Assembly: GCF_002885955.2 (NCBI RefSeq)
Contig: NZ_POQS01000004.1
Location: 86,466-150,465, forward strand
Direction of reading: 5' to 3'
Source: Achromobacter pulmonis
GTDB lineage: Bacteria; Pseudomonadota; Gammaproteobacteria; Burkholderiales; Burkholderiaceae_B
DNA: 64,000 nucleotides
Positions 18,456 to 28,603 of this stretch are shown one piece after another. The number at the start of each line of letters is the position of its first letter. The first letter of the stretch is position 1. Under the pieces are notes generated by a model. It had not been told where the DNA came from. It made no database searches and was given only the letters and a program-made list of their open reading frames with translations. A program made the translations under genes and the position numbers.

Positions 18456-19445
18456 ATGCAAGGCTATTCCTTTCTCCGCCTGACGGCGGGCTTCGCCATG
18501 GCTTTCATGGCCCATGGCGCCTACGCCGTCACCACCTTGACGATGACCACCGAATATCCGGCCACGTCCATGCCCGGCCAGGGCCTGGCGACCTTCGCCG
18601 ACCTGGTGCGCGCCAAGAGCGCCGGCAAGGTGCTCATAGACGTCAGTTACGACGCGGCCAGGGAGATCAAATCGGCCGAAATGATCGAGGCGGTGCAGGC
18701 CCGCAGAGTCGACGCCGGCGATGCGTTCGCCGGCGCCCTGGCCACCAAATATCCCCTGTTCGGGGTCTCGTCCCTGCCCTTCCTGGCGGATTCGCTGTCC
18801 AAGGCCCGCAACCTGAACAAGGCGGCCCGTCCGGCCTATGAAAAGCTGCTGGCCGCGCATGGCCAGAAGCTGCTCTACACCACGCCGTGGCCGGCCTCGG
18901 GCATCTGGTCCAAGCAGAAGATAGACAGCGTCGCGACGCTGAAGAAGCTGAGCATCCGCACCTACGACGCGACGTCGCAGAACGTGATGCAGAAGGCCGG
19001 CGCCCAGGCGCAGAACATCTCGTTCTCCGACGCCATGCCGCGGATCGCCTCGGGCGAGATCAACGCGGTGCTGTCGTCCGGCGACGGCGGCGCGGGCCGC
19101 AAGCTGTGGCAATACCTGCCGCATTTCGCCGAGATCAACTACGCCATGCCGATCTCCATCGCGACGATGAACCTGCGGGCCTACCAGGAGCTGGACGCGC
19201 GCGGGCGCCGCGCCATCGACCAGGCGGCGGCGCAGACCGAGACCGAGCAATGGAAGCGGATGGAGGGCCGCCTGCAGCAGAACTACGCCAACATGCGCAA
19301 GAACGGCGTGACCATCAATACCGCGGTGCCGCTGCCGGTGCGCAAGGCCTTGAAGGACGCGGCGGCGGATTCGGTGAAGACGTGGCAGGCCGAGGCCGGG
19401 CCGGAGGGCGCGGCGATTTTGAAGCAGGGCGGGAAGAAGCGTTAA
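18456..19445 (+). CDS. TRAP transporter DctP-type substrate-binding protein (orphan)
   Basis: A 329-residue secreted binding protein. Residues 1-24 are a signal peptide ending AYA. The fold marks of DctP are present: RVDAGDAFAGALATKYPLFG, then a segment SIRTYDATSQNVMQKAG carrying the conserved Arg that binds the ligand carboxylate, and AMPRIASGEINAVLSSGDGG. The usual DctQ and DctM membrane genes are absent on either side, so it must use permeases encoded elsewhere or act as a sensor. It is convergent with the MaoC gene, with a 4-base overlap of stop codons at 19442-19445. Confidence 0.85.
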   Translation: MQGYSFLRLTAGFAMAFMAHGAYAVTTLTMTTEYPATSMPGQGLATFADLVRAKSAGKVLIDVSYDAAREIKSAEMIEAVQARRVDAGDAFAGALATKYPLFGVSSLPFLADSLSKARNLNKAARPAYEKLLAAHGQKLLYTTPWPASGIWSKQKIDSVATLKKLSIRTYDATSQNVMQKAGAQAQNISFSDAMPRIASGEINAVLSSGDGGAGRKLWQYLPHFAEINYAMPISIATMNLRAYQELDARGRRAIDQAAAQTETEQWKRMEGRLQQNYANMRKNGVTINTAVPLPVRKALKDAAADSVKTWQAEAGPEGAAILKQGGKKR

Positions 19446-19885
19446 TCCTCGCCCGACAGATCGAACAAGCTGGTCGCATCCAGCTCCAGCACGGCTTCGT
19501 CGTGCTGGTTGTAGACCGTCCAGGCCCAGGTGATGATGCCCAGGTCGGGGCGCGACGAGGAGGTGCGCGCGCCCTGCACCCGCGCTTCCAGGCGCAGCGT
19601 GTCGCCGGGGCGCACGGGGGTGCGCCAGCGCACTTCGCCCAGGCCCGGCGAACCGAACGATTCGGAGTCGTGCAGCGCCGCGTCCACGGCCATGCGCATG
19701 GTCAGCGCGCAGGTGTGCCAGCCGCTCGCGATCAGGCCGCCCCAGCGCCCTGCCGAGGCGCGCTGGGGATCGGTGTGGAACCATTGCGGATCGTATTTGC
19801 GCGCGAACTCCAGGATCTCCGCTTCCGTCACGGTGACCGGACCGGCCTTGATGAGCATGCCGTCTTTGAAATCGGCGAATTTCAT
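19442..19885 (-). CDS. MaoC-like (R)-enoyl-CoA hydratase domain protein
   Basis: A 147-residue single-hotdog protein. The hydratase signature region is DPQWFHTDPQRA followed by LIASGWHTCALTMRM, with Asp and His in the usual catalytic places. The ATG at 19885 (MKFADFKDG) is chosen because GGGGGA precedes it and the longer frame to 19966 adds a non-family tail. It is transcribed toward the convergent TRAP gene and starts 100 bases downstream of boxA in the same direction, so it may be read from the box promoter. A role in box ring-product hydration is possible but not shown. Confidence 0.85.
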   Translation of the reverse strand: MKFADFKDGMLIKAGPVTVTEAEILEFARKYDPQWFHTDPQRASAGRWGGLIASGWHTCALTMRMAVDAALHDSESFGSPGLGEVRWRTPVRPGDTLRLEARVQGARTSSSRPDLGIITWAWTVYNQHDEAVLELDATSLFDLSGED

Positions 19886-19984
19886 GTTCTGTTTATCCCC
19901 CGAAAAAGCCAACGGCGCGCCAGCGCGCGCCGTTGCCTGTTTGCATGTCGACCCGCGGGCGGCCATGCACAGGGCCGCGGCCGT

Positions 19985-21229
19985 TCAATAGGTCTCGAAA
20001 TGCAGCCGCCCCTCGCGGCGCAACGCATCATGCAGGATAGACCAATCCTGGCCCGCTTGCACTGTCACGTCGCGCAATGCGTCCAGCACGCCGACTTCCA
20101 TGCCTTTCAGGCCGCAGACGTAGATGCAGGTGTTGCGGTCGGCCAGCAGCTCCAGCACCTTGTCGGCGCGCTCGCGGATCAGGTCCTGCACGTAGCGCTT
20201 GGGCTGGCCGGCCTCGCGCGACAGGGCCAGGTTGATGTCGATGAAGTCGGAGGGCAGTTTCATCAAGGGGCCGAAGTACGGCAGTTCGCGCTCGGTGCGC
20301 GCGCCGAAGAACAGCATGAGCCTGCCGTTCTCGCCGGAGTCGATGCGCCGGCGGCAGCGTTCGGTCATGGCGCGCATGGGGGCCGAACCGGTGCCGGTGC
20401 AGATCATGATGAGATTGGCGCGCGGGTGGTTGGGCATCAGGAAGGTGTTGCCGAACGGCCCTATCACCTGCACCTTGTCGTTCTTGACCAGGTCGCACAG
20501 GTAGTTGGAGCAGACGCCGTGGGCGGGCGCGCCGGCATGGTCCTCGGTGACGCGCTTGACCGTCAGCGAGAGGTTGTTGTAGCCGGCCCGCTCGCCGTCG
20601 CGCGGGCTGGCCAGCGAGTATTGGCGCGCGTGGTGCGGCCGGCCCTGGGCGTCCAGGCCCGGCGGCAGGATGCCGATGGACTGCCCTTCCAGCACCGGGA
20701 ACGGCAGCTCGCCGAAATCCAGCACGATATGGTGGATGTCGCTGTCGGTGTCGGCGCCGGTGACCCGGTAATTGCCGACCACGGTGGCCGTCATCGGGGT
20801 CTTGTGCGTGTACAGGTTGACGTACGGATGGGCCGCGGACCACGGCGGCACCGCCGCGCCCGGCGTGACATAGGCCGGCTGCGGCGCGTCCGCGGCGGGT
20901 TCGGCCGCACCCGCCGCGTCGGCCTGGCCGGCGGCCGCCCCGGCCGCCTCCAGCGCCTGCTGCTGGGGCAGCTCTTCCCAGCCCAGCTGGTCGCGCACGG
21001 AATAGGCCTCGGCCCGCAGCACCAGGTGCCAGTTGTCGATGGCGCCGGTGGGGCACGGCGGCACGCAGGCCATGCAGCCGTTGCAGATGTCCGGGTCCAC
21101 CACGTAGTTGTTGGCGTCGTGCGTGATCGCGTCGATCGGACAGGTTTCCTCGCAGGTATTGCAGCGGATGCAGATCTCGGGATCGATGAGATGCTGCTTC
21201 AGGACTTCTGCAGGTAAGGGCGCGTTCAT
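19985..21229 (-). CDS. boxA: Benzoyl-CoA 2,3-epoxidase reductase BoxA
   Basis: A 414-residue NADPH reductase that feeds electrons to BoxB. The N-terminus has two 4Fe-4S clusters (C20-C23-C26-C30 and C49-C52-C55-C59). An Ala/Pro-rich linker (residues about 80-120) follows, then a ferredoxin-NADP reductase domain with [13 protein letters not shown] (FAD) and [14 protein letters not shown] (NADP). I chose the ATG at 21229 ([11 protein letters not shown]) because it matches the known BoxA N-terminus; an ATG five codons upstream has no spacing for a ribosome site. It is the last box gene of the operon, 54 bases after boxB. Confidence 0.95.
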   Translation of the reverse strand: MNAPLPAEVLKQHLIDPEICIRCNTCEETCPIDAITHDANNYVVDPDICNGCMACVPPCPTGAIDNWHLVLRAEAYSVRDQLGWEELPQQQALEAAGAAAGQADAAGAAEPAADAPQPAYVTPGAAVPPWSAAHPYVNLYTHKTPMTATVVGNYRVTGADTDSDIHHIVLDFGELPFPVLEGQSIGILPPGLDAQGRPHHARQYSLASPRDGERAGYNNLSLTVKRVTEDHAGAPAHGVCSNYLCDLVKNDKVQVIGPFGNTFLMPNHPRANLIMICTGTGSAPMRAMTERCRRRIDSGENGRLMLFFGARTERELPYFGPLMKLPSDFIDINLALSREAGQPKRYVQDLIRERADKVLELLADRNTCIYVCGLKGMEVGVLDALRDVTVQAGQDWSILHDALRREGRLHFETY

Positions 21230-21283
21230 CGTGGTCTTCCCCATGCTCCGGCAGGCGGCCGCCGGCGCGGCCGCCGCCCCGTC

Positions 21284-22711
21284 TTAGTTGAAACGGACGT
21301 ACTCGAAATTCACCGGCTGGCGGTTGATGCCCATGACCGGCGGCGCGATCCAGTTGGCGAACTTGCCCGGCTCGGTGACGCGCCCCATCAGCGAGGCGAC
21401 GAAGGCGCGGTCCTCGGCGCTGGGCAGCCACTTGTGGCTGTGGGCCTGCCACTGGGCCTCGGACATCAGTTCGCCTTCGGGCGACATGCGGATGCCGGCC
21501 AGCGTGCCGATCTGGCGGTTGAAGGCCTTGTGCGGCACCTGCAGACGGAACGGAATGCCGCTTTTCTCGATGACCTTGTTCCAGCGTCCGATGCCGGCCA
21601 CGGAATCGCGGATGAAGTCGTCGCGCAGCACTTCGTTCAGCGCATTGAGCATGGGCACTTCGACTTCCTGCAGTTTGCCGTTGTCCACGGTCAGCACGCG
21701 GTAGGTGTCGTTCTTGAGCTGGTGGTCGTCGGTGCGCTTGCTTTCTTCGTAGCGGCCCTTCAGGCCGGAGCTGTAGAAGATGGCGGCGTTGGAGGACTGG
21801 TCCGCGCCGAACAGGTCGATGGTGACGCTGTAGTGGAAGTTCAGGTAGCGCTGGATGGTGGGCAGGTCGATCACGCCGGCCGCGCGCACGCTGGCGGGGT
21901 CGTCGGTCTTCAACTGGTTCATCACTTCGCAGGTGCGCTGGATGACGCGCGAGATGCCCGATTCGCCCACGAACATATGGTGGGCCTCTTCGGTCAGCAT
22001 GAACTTGGTGGTGCGCGCCAGCGGGTCGAAGCCGGATTCGGCCAGCGCGCACAGCTGGAACTTGCCGTCGCGGTCGGTGAAGTAGGTGAACATGTAGAAC
22101 GCCAGCCAGTCCGGCGTCTTTTCGTTGAACGCGCCCAGGATGCGCGGATTGTCGGCGTCGCCCGAGCTGCGCTGCAGCAGCGCGTCGGCCTCTTCGCGGC
22201 CGTCGCGGCCGAAGTAGCGATGCAGCAGGTAGACCATGGCCCACAGGTGGCGGCCTTCCTCGACGTTGATCTGGAACAGGTTGCGCAGGTCGTACTGCGA
22301 CGGAGCGGTCAGCCCCAGGTGGCGCTGCTGCTCGATCGAGGCCGGTTCGGTGTCGCCCTGCGTGACGATGATGCGGCGCAGGTTGGCGCGGTGTTCGCCG
22401 GGCACGTCCTGCCAGGCGTCGCGCCCCATGTTCTCGCCGAAATGGATCTTGCGCTGGCCGTCCTGCGGCGTCAGGAAGATGCCCCAGCGGTAGTCCGGCA
22501 TGCGCACGTGGTCGAAATGGGCCCAGCCGTCGGGCTGCACGCTGACCGCCGTGCGCAGGTAGACGTCGAAACCGTGCGAGCCGTCCGGGCCCATGTCCTG
22601 CCACCATTGCAGGTAATTGGGCTGCCAGTGTTCCAGCGCGCGCTGCAGCGTACGGTCGCCGGACAGATTGACGTTGTTGGGGATCTTATCGGTGTAGTTG
22701 ATGCCGGACAT
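21284..22711 (-). CDS. boxB: Benzoyl-CoA 2,3-epoxidase oxygenase BoxB
   Basis: A 475-residue class I di-iron monooxygenase that epoxidises benzoyl-CoA to 2,3-epoxybenzoyl-CoA with O2 and electrons from BoxA. Two iron-ligand EXXH motifs are visible: VEEGRHLW (residues 150-157) and TEEAHHMFVGE (240-250). Length is as in Azoarcus BoxB. It stands between boxC and boxA on the minus strand, with a GGAGCG ribosome site about 7 bases upstream of the ATG. Confidence 0.96.
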   Translation of the reverse strand: MSGINYTDKIPNNVNLSGDRTLQRALEHWQPNYLQWWQDMGPDGSHGFDVYLRTAVSVQPDGWAHFDHVRMPDYRWGIFLTPQDGQRKIHFGENMGRDAWQDVPGEHRANLRRIIVTQGDTEPASIEQQRHLGLTAPSQYDLRNLFQINVEEGRHLWAMVYLLHRYFGRDGREEADALLQRSSGDADNPRILGAFNEKTPDWLAFYMFTYFTDRDGKFQLCALAESGFDPLARTTKFMLTEEAHHMFVGESGISRVIQRTCEVMNQLKTDDPASVRAAGVIDLPTIQRYLNFHYSVTIDLFGADQSSNAAIFYSSGLKGRYEESKRTDDHQLKNDTYRVLTVDNGKLQEVEVPMLNALNEVLRDDFIRDSVAGIGRWNKVIEKSGIPFRLQVPHKAFNRQIGTLAGIRMSPEGELMSEAQWQAHSHKWLPSAEDRAFVASLMGRVTEPGKFANWIAPPVMGINRQPVNFEYVRFN

Positions 22712-22765
22712 GTCTCGCTCCTGTTCTTGAAGTGGGGGCCGCGCGGCGCGGCGTCGCCGGGCCGT

Positions 22766-24424
22766 TCAGACCCGGTTCCAGTCGAAGGCGGCCTGCTCGC
22801 CCTTGCCGTACAGCTTGAGCGCGCCTTTCTCGCCGGCTGCATTCGGACGGTTGAAGATCCAGTTCTGCCACGCCGTCAGGCGGCCGAAGATCCGGGTCTC
22901 CATGGTTTCCTTGGCGCCGAAGCGCAGGTTGGCTTCCAGGCCGGTCAGCGCGTCGGGCGACAGGGCGCGGCGCTCTTCCAGCATCATCCGCACTTCGTCG
23001 TCCCAGTCGATGCTGTCGGGCGCGTAGGTCACCAGGCCCAGTTCCAGCGCGTCGGCGGCCGCCAGCGGCTGGCCCGCGCGCTCGCGCACCGCCTCCAGCG
23101 GGGCGGCTTCCTCGTGGAAGCGCCGCTGCAGGCGGCTTTGCCCGCTGACCATGGGATAGGCGCCGAAATTGCCGGCGCCCACCACGATGCGCGCCGGCGC
23201 GGCCGCATCCTCGTCGTCCAGCATGTAGCTGCGGTCCGCGGCCAGTGCCAGCTCCAGCAGCGTGCCGGCAAAGCACGAGCCGGGCTCGATCAGCGCGAAC
23301 AGGCTGCGCGAGGTCACGTCCAGGCGCGCCAGCGTGCGGCGCAGCATGCCGGCGGTTTCGCGCACGAACCAGTGGTCCGCATGGCGTTCGAGCGCGGCGT
23401 CGGCGGCCAGGACGCGGTCGGCGTCGCCCTCGGTCTTGAAGACCCAGGTGCCGATGTCCAGTTCGTTGGTGCGCATGGACAGGATGGCGTCGTCCAGTTC
23501 GCGCGCCATCTGCAGCGGCCACCAGGCCGCGCCGGCCGCCAGGATATCGGCGATTTCCACGGGTGCGTCGCCCTCGGGCGCGCGCACGGTCCAGACGGCC
23601 AGGCGCTTGTCGCGGTCGATGCGCACGTCGACGTAGCGGTAGGACAGGCCATCGGCGCTTTCCTCGCGGTGCAGCGGCGTCAGCGCGACGCCCTGCGCAT
23701 CGGCCGGGCGGTCGCTGCCCTGCGCCAGGGCTTGCGCGCGTTCGCGCACGGCCTGCTCGAAACGGGCGGGCTTGACCACCTCGTCCACCAGCCGCCAGTC
23801 CTTGGCGCGCTGGCCGCGCACGCCTTCGACCAGGGTGCAGAAAATGTCGGCATGGTCGTGGCGCACCTTGCGCTTGTCGGTCACGCGGGTCAGTCCACCG
23901 GTGCCGGGCAGCACGCCCAGCAGCGGCACTTCGGGCAGCGCCACGGAAGAGGAGCGGTCGTCGACCAGCATGATTTCGTCGCAGGCCAGCGCCAGCTCGT
24001 AGCCGCCGCCGGCGCAGGCGCCGTTGAGCGCGGCGATGAACTTCAGGCCGCTGTGGCGGCTGGAGTCCTCGATGCCGTTGCGGGTTTCGTTGGTGAACTT
24101 GCAGAAGTTCACCTTCCAGGCATGCGAGGACAGGCCCAGCATGAAGATGTTGGCGCCCGAACAGAAGATGCGTTCCTTCATGCTGGTGACCACCACGCTG
24201 CGCACTTCGGGGTGCTCGAAGCGGATGCGCTGCAGCGCGTCGTGCAGCTCGATGTCGACGCCCAGGTCATAGGAATTCAGCTTGAGCTTGTAGCCGGGGC
24301 GCAGGCCGCCGTCTTCGGCCACGTCCATGGCCAGCGTGGCAACCGGGCCGTCGTAGCTCAGGCGCCAATGACGGTACTGGCCGGGATCGGTCCGGAAATC
24401 TACCCAGTTGAGAGTGCTGCTCAT
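22766..24424 (-). CDS. boxC: 2,3-Epoxybenzoyl-CoA dihydrolase BoxC
   Basis: A 552-residue double-crotonase enzyme that opens 2,3-epoxybenzoyl-CoA hydrolytically to 3,4-dehydroadipyl-CoA semialdehyde and formate. The N-terminal crotonase domain has FCSGANIFMLGL and NGACAGGGYELALACDE; the C-terminal part is a second, diverged crotonase. The start ATG 24424 (MSSTLNWVDF) has AAGGAGA 8 bases before it. An open frame continues upstream to 25492 but overlaps boxR and is rejected. It is the first gene of boxCBA, under the BoxR promoter region. Confidence 0.95.
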   Translation of the reverse strand: MSSTLNWVDFRTDPGQYRHWRLSYDGPVATLAMDVAEDGGLRPGYKLKLNSYDLGVDIELHDALQRIRFEHPEVRSVVVTSMKERIFCSGANIFMLGLSSHAWKVNFCKFTNETRNGIEDSSRHSGLKFIAALNGACAGGGYELALACDEIMLVDDRSSSVALPEVPLLGVLPGTGGLTRVTDKRKVRHDHADIFCTLVEGVRGQRAKDWRLVDEVVKPARFEQAVRERAQALAQGSDRPADAQGVALTPLHREESADGLSYRYVDVRIDRDKRLAVWTVRAPEGDAPVEIADILAAGAAWWPLQMARELDDAILSMRTNELDIGTWVFKTEGDADRVLAADAALERHADHWFVRETAGMLRRTLARLDVTSRSLFALIEPGSCFAGTLLELALAADRSYMLDDEDAAAPARIVVGAGNFGAYPMVSGQSRLQRRFHEEAAPLEAVRERAGQPLAAADALELGLVTYAPDSIDWDDEVRMMLEERRALSPDALTGLEANLRFGAKETMETRIFGRLTAWQNWIFNRPNAAGEKGALKLYGKGEQAAFDWNRV

Positions 24425-24459
24425 CGTGTGTCTCCTTGCACGCCTAGACAGGAAAAATA

Positions 24460-24484
24460 CTGCACAACATGAATTATTATGCAG
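24460..24484 (-). promoter_or_regulatory. boxCBA promoter region with TGCA boxes
   Basis: CTGCA (24460-24464) and TGCAG (24480-24484) are perfect inverted repeats 15 bases apart; further TGCA cores lie at 24437 and 24521. A minus-strand TATTTT at 24453-24458 is a possible -10. BzdR-type regulators are known to bind repeated TGCA-containing operators, so this is a candidate BoxR site. The assignment is inferred, not shown. Confidence 0.5.
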
Positions 24485-24493
24485 ATTAAGGGC

Positions 24494-24518
24494 AAAAAAA
24501 ATCCCCGTCAAGCGGGGA
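24494..24518 (-). terminator. Rho-independent terminator of boxR
   Basis: TCCCCG (24502-24507) and CGGGGA (24513-24518) form the stem; read on the minus strand it is followed by eight T (24501-24494). It separates boxR from boxCBA, so the latter needs its own promoter. Confidence 0.85.
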
Positions 24519-24564
24519 CATGCAAAAAAATTCCGGTTCCGGGCGCGTCCACCCGCCCCCGGGC

Positions 24565-25473
24565 CTACAACGGCAGACCGCAGGCCTTGCGCACCTGCGT
24601 GCGCAGCCCCGCGAAGCTCTCCTTCACGTCCAGGTTGCTGGTGACCCAGGTGAGATCGGCCTTGGCGTAGAAGGCCTCGCGCCCGGCCAGGATGCGCTTG
24701 AGGTCGGCCATGGCCTCGTTGTTGCCGGACATGGGCCGGAAGTCGCCCTGCGCCATGACGCGGCCCATGTGTTCCTCGGGCGTGGCGCGCAGCCACACCG
24801 TATAACAGTGCGCCAGCAGCAGGTTCAGGGTGGCGGGCTCCGAGACCAGCCCGCCCGGCGTGGCCAGCACCATTTCGGGGTAGATCTGCACCGCCTCTTC
24901 CAGCGCGCGCCGTTCGTAGCGGCGGTAGGCGTTGGGGCCGTACAGGTTGTGGATCTCCAGGATGCTGCAGCCGGCCACGCGCTCGATCTCGCGGTTCAGC
25001 TCGACGAAGGGATAGCCCAGGTCGTCGGCCAGCATCTGGCCCAGCGTGGACTTGCCCGCGCCGCGCAGCCCGATCAGCGCCACGCGCTGGGTGCGATTGG
25101 GGCGCTGCGCGCCCGCGCCCACGCCGAACAGCTGCGTCAGCGCCTCGCGCGCGCGCTGCAGGTCGGATTCGGTGCGGCCGCTGAGCAGCTCCCGGATCAG
25201 CAGCCAGTCCGGCGATTCCGTGGTCACGTCGCCGACCAGCTCGGCCAGCGCGCAGTTGAAGGCCCGCGCGATCTGCAGCAGCACCAGGATGGAGGCGTTG
25301 CCCACCCCGTGCTCCAGATTGGCCAGGTGGCGCTCGGACACGCCCGTGACCTGCGACAGGCTCTTGCGGGTCATCCCGCGTATGGCCCGCAGTCGGCGCA
25401 CCCGCTCTCCCAGCGCCACGAGAAAAGCCTCGCGCCGGGGTTCGGATGGCGCCGCGTCTAGCGCTTGATTCAT
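24565..25473 (-). CDS. boxR: BoxR/BzdR-type transcriptional repressor with shikimate-kinase-like domain
   Basis: A 302-residue regulator. The N-terminal XRE helix-turn-helix (residues 22-80; VRRLRAIRGMTRKSLSQVTG, then SERHLANLE) is joined to a shikimate-kinase-like domain with Walker A GLRGAGKSTLGQ (residues 135-146). In the known BzdR family the second domain senses benzoyl-CoA, which releases the repressor from box/bzd promoters. ATG 25473 (MNQALDAAPSE) is preferred; an upstream extension would run through the palindromic operator. Its own promoter is in the divergent 25474-25654 region, so it is probably autoregulated and also controls the DUF4863-bclA-transport operon. Confidence 0.93.
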   Translation of the reverse strand: MNQALDAAPSEPRREAFLVALGERVRRLRAIRGMTRKSLSQVTGVSERHLANLEHGVGNASILVLLQIARAFNCALAELVGDVTTESPDWLLIRELLSGRTESDLQRAREALTQLFGVGAGAQRPNRTQRVALIGLRGAGKSTLGQMLADDLGYPFVELNREIERVAGCSILEIHNLYGPNAYRRYERRALEEAVQIYPEMVLATPGGLVSEPATLNLLLAHCYTVWLRATPEEHMGRVMAQGDFRPMSGNNEAMADLKRILAGREAFYAKADLTWVTSNLDVKESFAGLRTQVRKACGLPL

Positions 25474-25516
25474 GTTCTGGCTGGCTCCGCAAAAACCCTG
25501 ATAGTCATTGTTTTGT

Positions 25517-25557
25517 GCACTATAGTGCTTGACCATTATCAATGGAAGCACTATTTT
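25517..25557 (+). promoter_or_regulatory. Sigma-70 promoter of the benzoate operon with overlapping operator
   Basis: TTGACC (25529-25534), a 17-base spacer and TATTTT (25552-25557) make a good sigma-70 promoter for the gene at 25655. A perfect palindrome GCACTATAGTGC (25517-25528) abuts the -35, and GCACTAT recurs at 25548-25554 over the -10, 31 bases from the first copy (three helical turns). Binding there would block RNA polymerase. BoxR is the obvious candidate. Confidence 0.7.
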
Positions 25558-25654
25558 TCACTCAAGTGAATTCAACTGCCGGTCAGAGGCAAAAAAACAG
25601 CAGTGGAATTCATCCGCTTCGAAAAGCGCCGATAAGTGTAAAGGAGGAGCCCCG

Positions 25655-26125
25655 GTGACCACGCCAGATCGATTCCATGCCCTGATGCGCGACGTCGCGC
25701 GCCTGGCCGCCGGCCAGCAACTGGACGCCGGGCTGCAGGCCCGGCTGAACCGCGAGGCCGGCCCCCACAGCGCGCTGTACCAGGACATCTTCGCGGCCTG
25801 CCGGCAAGGCGTGGCCGACGGCTGGATGTGCTCGCGCGAGGGCGGCGGCATCCGCTACGGCCGCGTGATCAAGCCCGCCCCCGACCTGGCCGACTGCTCG
25901 GTCGACGTGGTGGACATGGACGACCTGGCCGGTCCCCACCATGCGCATCCCAACGGCGAGATCGACATGATCATGCCGCTGACCGAAGGCGCCCGCTTCG
26001 ACGGCCACGGCGCCGGCTGGCTGGTCTACGGCCCCGGCAGCGCGCACAGCCCTACCGTGACGGGCGGGCGCGCCCTGGTGCTGTACCTGCTGCCGGGCGG
26101 CGCCATCGAGTTCTCGCGCGGCTAG
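25655..26125 (+). CDS. DUF4863 family protein of the benzoate cluster
   Basis: A 156-residue soluble protein starting with GTG (25655), with AGGAGG 7 bases before it. The middle has a cupin-like stretch: HHAHPNGEIDMIMPL followed by ARFDGHGAGWLVYGPGSAHSP and ALVLYLLPGGAIEF. It matches DUF4863 (PF16155); to my recollection members include a 4-hydroxylaminobenzoate lyase, but here the gene is first in the bclA operon and its job is not established. A role in handling an aromatic substrate or a metal-binding accessory (three His in HHAH) is inferred. Confidence 0.75.
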   Translation: MTTPDRFHALMRDVARLAAGQQLDAGLQARLNREAGPHSALYQDIFAACRQGVADGWMCSREGGGIRYGRVIKPAPDLADCSVDVVDMDDLAGPHHAHPNGEIDMIMPLTEGARFDGHGAGWLVYGPGSAHSPTVTGGRALVLYLLPGGAIEFSRG

Positions 26126-26194
26126 CGCCGCCCTTCCCGACCAATAAACAGACAAGAGCGCGGCATCCGCCCACCAGGACACCAGGAGACAACC

Positions 26195-27750
<1,556 letters not shown>

Positions 27751-27754
<4 letters not shown>

Positions 27755-28566
27755 ATCCCGACGCAATCGCCTGCGCCGACATCCACGCGCTGGGCCGCGA
27801 CCTGCGCCTGGAATACCAGTGGATCGCCGCCGCCCGCCCGGACGCGCCGCTGCTGGTCTTCCTGCACGAAGGCCTGGGGTCGGTCTCCATGTGGAAGGAC
27901 TGGCCGCGCCAGCTGTGCGAAGCCTGCGGCTGCCGCGGGCTGGTGTATTCGCGTCCGGGCTATGGGCGCTCCACGCCGCGGCCCGCGCAGGAAAAATGGC
28001 CGGTGGAATTCATGCACGACCAGGCGCGCGAGGTGCTGCCCGCCCTGCTGCGCGCGCTGGACGTGGACGCGCGGCGCGACCGGCCGGTGCTTTACGGCCA
28101 TAGCGACGGCGGCTCGATCGCGCTGCTGTACGCGGCCATGCACCCGGACGCCGTGGCCGGCGTGGTGGCGGCCGCCCCGCACATCTTCGTCGAGGACGTC
28201 TCGGTGGCCAGCATCGCGCAGGCGCGCCGCGCCTATCTGGAGACGGACCTGCCGGCCCGGCTGGGCCGCCATCACGCGCACGCCGATTCGGCGTTCTGGG
28301 GCTGGAACGACATCTGGCTCGATCCCGCCTTCCGCGCCTGGAACCTGGAACCCTACCTGTCGCGCATCGCCTGTCCGGTGCTGGCCATCCAGGGCCTGGG
28401 CGACGAGTACGGCACGCTCGCGCAGATCCGCGGCATCCGCCGCCTCGCGCCCCAGACCGAACTGCTGGAGATACCGGACTGCGGCCACTCGCCGCACAAG
28501 GACCAGCCCGCCCGCGTCACCCAGGCCGTCGCCGGTTTCGTCGGCGGACTGGAACAACCCCGCTGA
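27751..28566 (+). CDS. Alpha/beta hydrolase of the benzoate cluster
   Basis: A 271-residue alpha/beta hydrolase. The nucleophile elbow is YGHSDGGS with S118, the oxyanion region is FLHEGLGSVSMWKDWP, and the catalytic His is in IPDCGHSPHKDQP near the end. It is translationally coupled to bclA (ATGA) and precedes the ABC importer. Homologues recur in betaproteobacterial box clusters; possible roles are removal of dead-end CoA thioesters (proof-reading of benzoyl-CoA analogues) or hydrolysis of an aromatic ester. The substrate is not known. Confidence 0.85.
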
Positions 28567-28603
28567 CCCCGCGTCGGCCCATAACAAAGCACGGAGACTC
28601 ACC

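Noticed and set aside
17052..19784. Long minus-strand open frame opposite gcdH and the TRAP gene
   Set aside because: Antisense to well-supported genes, crosses a strong terminator, and has no recognisable domain.
20028..24472. Long open frames (859 and 1012 codons) overlapping boxA, boxB and boxC in other phases
   Set aside because: The real box genes have iron-sulfur, di-iron and crotonase motifs; the other phases are Arg- or His/Gln-rich noise.
24425..25492. Upstream extension of boxC to 908 residues
   Set aside because: The extension lies within the boxR gene and the terminator; the ATG at 24424 has a strong ribosome site and the usual BoxC N-terminus.
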